Source: Aphis gossypii
Lineage: Eukaryota; Arthropoda; Insecta; Hemiptera; Aphididae
Assembly: GCF_020184175.1 (NCBI RefSeq)
Contig: NC_065532.1
Coordinates: 23,250,001 to 23,314,000, forward strand
Reading direction: 5' to 3'
DNA: 64,000 nucleotides
Shown: in pieces, positions 63,000 through 64,000 of the stretch
Layout of the letters: every line of letters begins with the position of its first letter
How positions within the stretch are numbered: the first letter of the stretch is position 1
Made by a program: the position numbers and the translations under genes
The notes under the pieces: generated by a model
Seen by the model: the letters and a program-made list of their open reading frames with translations, nothing else
Told to the model about the DNA's origin: nothing
Database searches by the model: none

Positions 63000-64000
63000 T
63001 GAATTTTTTCTGAGGCCCTTCAGTGAAATTGTTCCAAAAACTCTTTTATTTTATTCTTTATGTTTACTGTACTGTAAAATACTGAACAACTTTTTTTTAG
63101 AGTATCTTGAATTTTTTATTAATTTTAAAAGTATCAAGTATCAAGTAGCTATATAGATATACCTAAACTAAAAGGATATTGTATCGTGTAGCCAGATACT
63201 TTTTCTAGATCACTTATTCGGCTCTGAATATCATATTTTACACAATTTTATTTTCGTAACGGCAATGACCGTAGTGCCCAGATAGTATATTATACGGTGT
63301 ATAATTAATATATTGTATGTAACTCTATTGATAAGTTCTCGATGAGTACTAATAATAACCGATTTCAATAATTAACATAATTATATACTTTTAAATTTTA
63401 AGCTAATAACATAGAAAGTAGAAGGATAGAAATTTAATTATATGTATATACTCATATCGATTAAATGATGGAAAATATGTTCTAGTTATTAAGAAAAATA
63501 TACATATTTTTTTAAAATGTAAATCCCATTCGAATTTTAAAAGCAAGGTTCAATAATCAGTTAACCAATTAAAACCATGCTTATTTCGACTTTTTAAATA
63601 GCTTTTTGTAATTTTTTAGTATTACTTACAAAAGAAAAGTTTTGTCGCAATAAGAAATTTTTGTTTCAAAATACCAGTTACTGACCAGGTTGATTTTCGG
63701 ATAGAGCATCTTGAATCTTGTATTCCTAAGTAATAATCGACATAAAAGGTAAAAAATATATATATATATATTATTTTAACGACGAAAAACATTATTGTGA
63801 GGTTTTGATATTTTTCCATGAAGAGCCTATAATATATTGTATAGTGTTTCATAACTACACGGATGTAGTTATATTGCCTGTACATAAAACAATGATCCAA
63901 TCATTATAATATTATTTAGGTACTTTATTGAAACGAGAAAATCTACGTCGGTAGTTGTCTAATAATTGGTTTCCGTTTAAAGTTTTAAACATAATATGTG
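63000..64000. other. AT-rich right edge, no gene seen
   Basis: There is a (TA)n run near 63757. The 92-codon minus-strand frame at 63622-63900 is Tyr/Ile/Phe-rich noise without splice or promoter support. Confidence 0.45.

Noticed and set aside
1..64000. CRISPR arrays, bacterial operons, viral or transposase genes
   Set aside because: Looked for and not seen. No regularly spaced short repeats, no ribosome-binding-site-led gene runs and no recognisable polymerase, integrase or transposase frame.

Overview
The window looks like nuclear DNA of an insect, most likely an aphid. It is very AT-rich, has no operons and almost no long ORFs, and its recognisable genes are small exons bounded by GT..AG sites and separated by multi-kilobase introns. 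Two motif classes are typical of aphid sequence to my knowledge: short TAGGTACCTA-like words, and a dispersed repeat family starting with GATTCTGAACGRAG. The species call is inference; the intron-containing arthropod-type gene structure is seen directly.

Left part (1-6 kb): an initiator-like site and a 110-codon first coding exon of an unrecognised protein (1358-1689, +), followed by a long intron or intergenic stretch with a tight cluster of CRE-like sites near 4 kb.

7.5-15 kb (+): the most interesting locus. A TATA promoter with two E-boxes and a 14-bp palindrome drives a first exon that encodes the start of a signal peptide. About 4.8 and 6.9 kb downstream lie two homologous, same-phase 3' exons. 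Each completes the signal peptide and encodes a different short mature peptide: one metallothionein-like and Cys-packed, the other with only three Cys and a longer neutral tail. They look like a duplicated, alternatively used last exon in a small secreted-peptide gene.

15-31 kb: mostly AT-rich and gene-poor, with one speculative minus-strand Cys-rich candidate (16.5-17.5 kb) and a 1.7-kb repeat element carrying an internal ~545-bp tandem array (21.56-23.26 kb).

31-36.4 kb (-): a confident two-exon coding region for glycoprotein hormone beta-5 (GPB5, thyrostimulin beta), interrupted by a 4.5-kb phase-0 intron.

36.4-53 kb: gene-poor, with a foldback element at 47.46-47.82 kb and simple repeats.

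53-64 kb: a tRNA-headed SINE-like insertion; a TATA-less, CCAAT-containing promoter with a 14-codon first exon (+); two more copies of the dispersed repeat; a weak TATA promoter with a short ORF; and a CpG-rich block at 61.0-62.6 kb that looks like the 5' end of another gene running off the window.

No rRNA, tRNA, CRISPR array, bacterial gene or recognisable transposase was seen.
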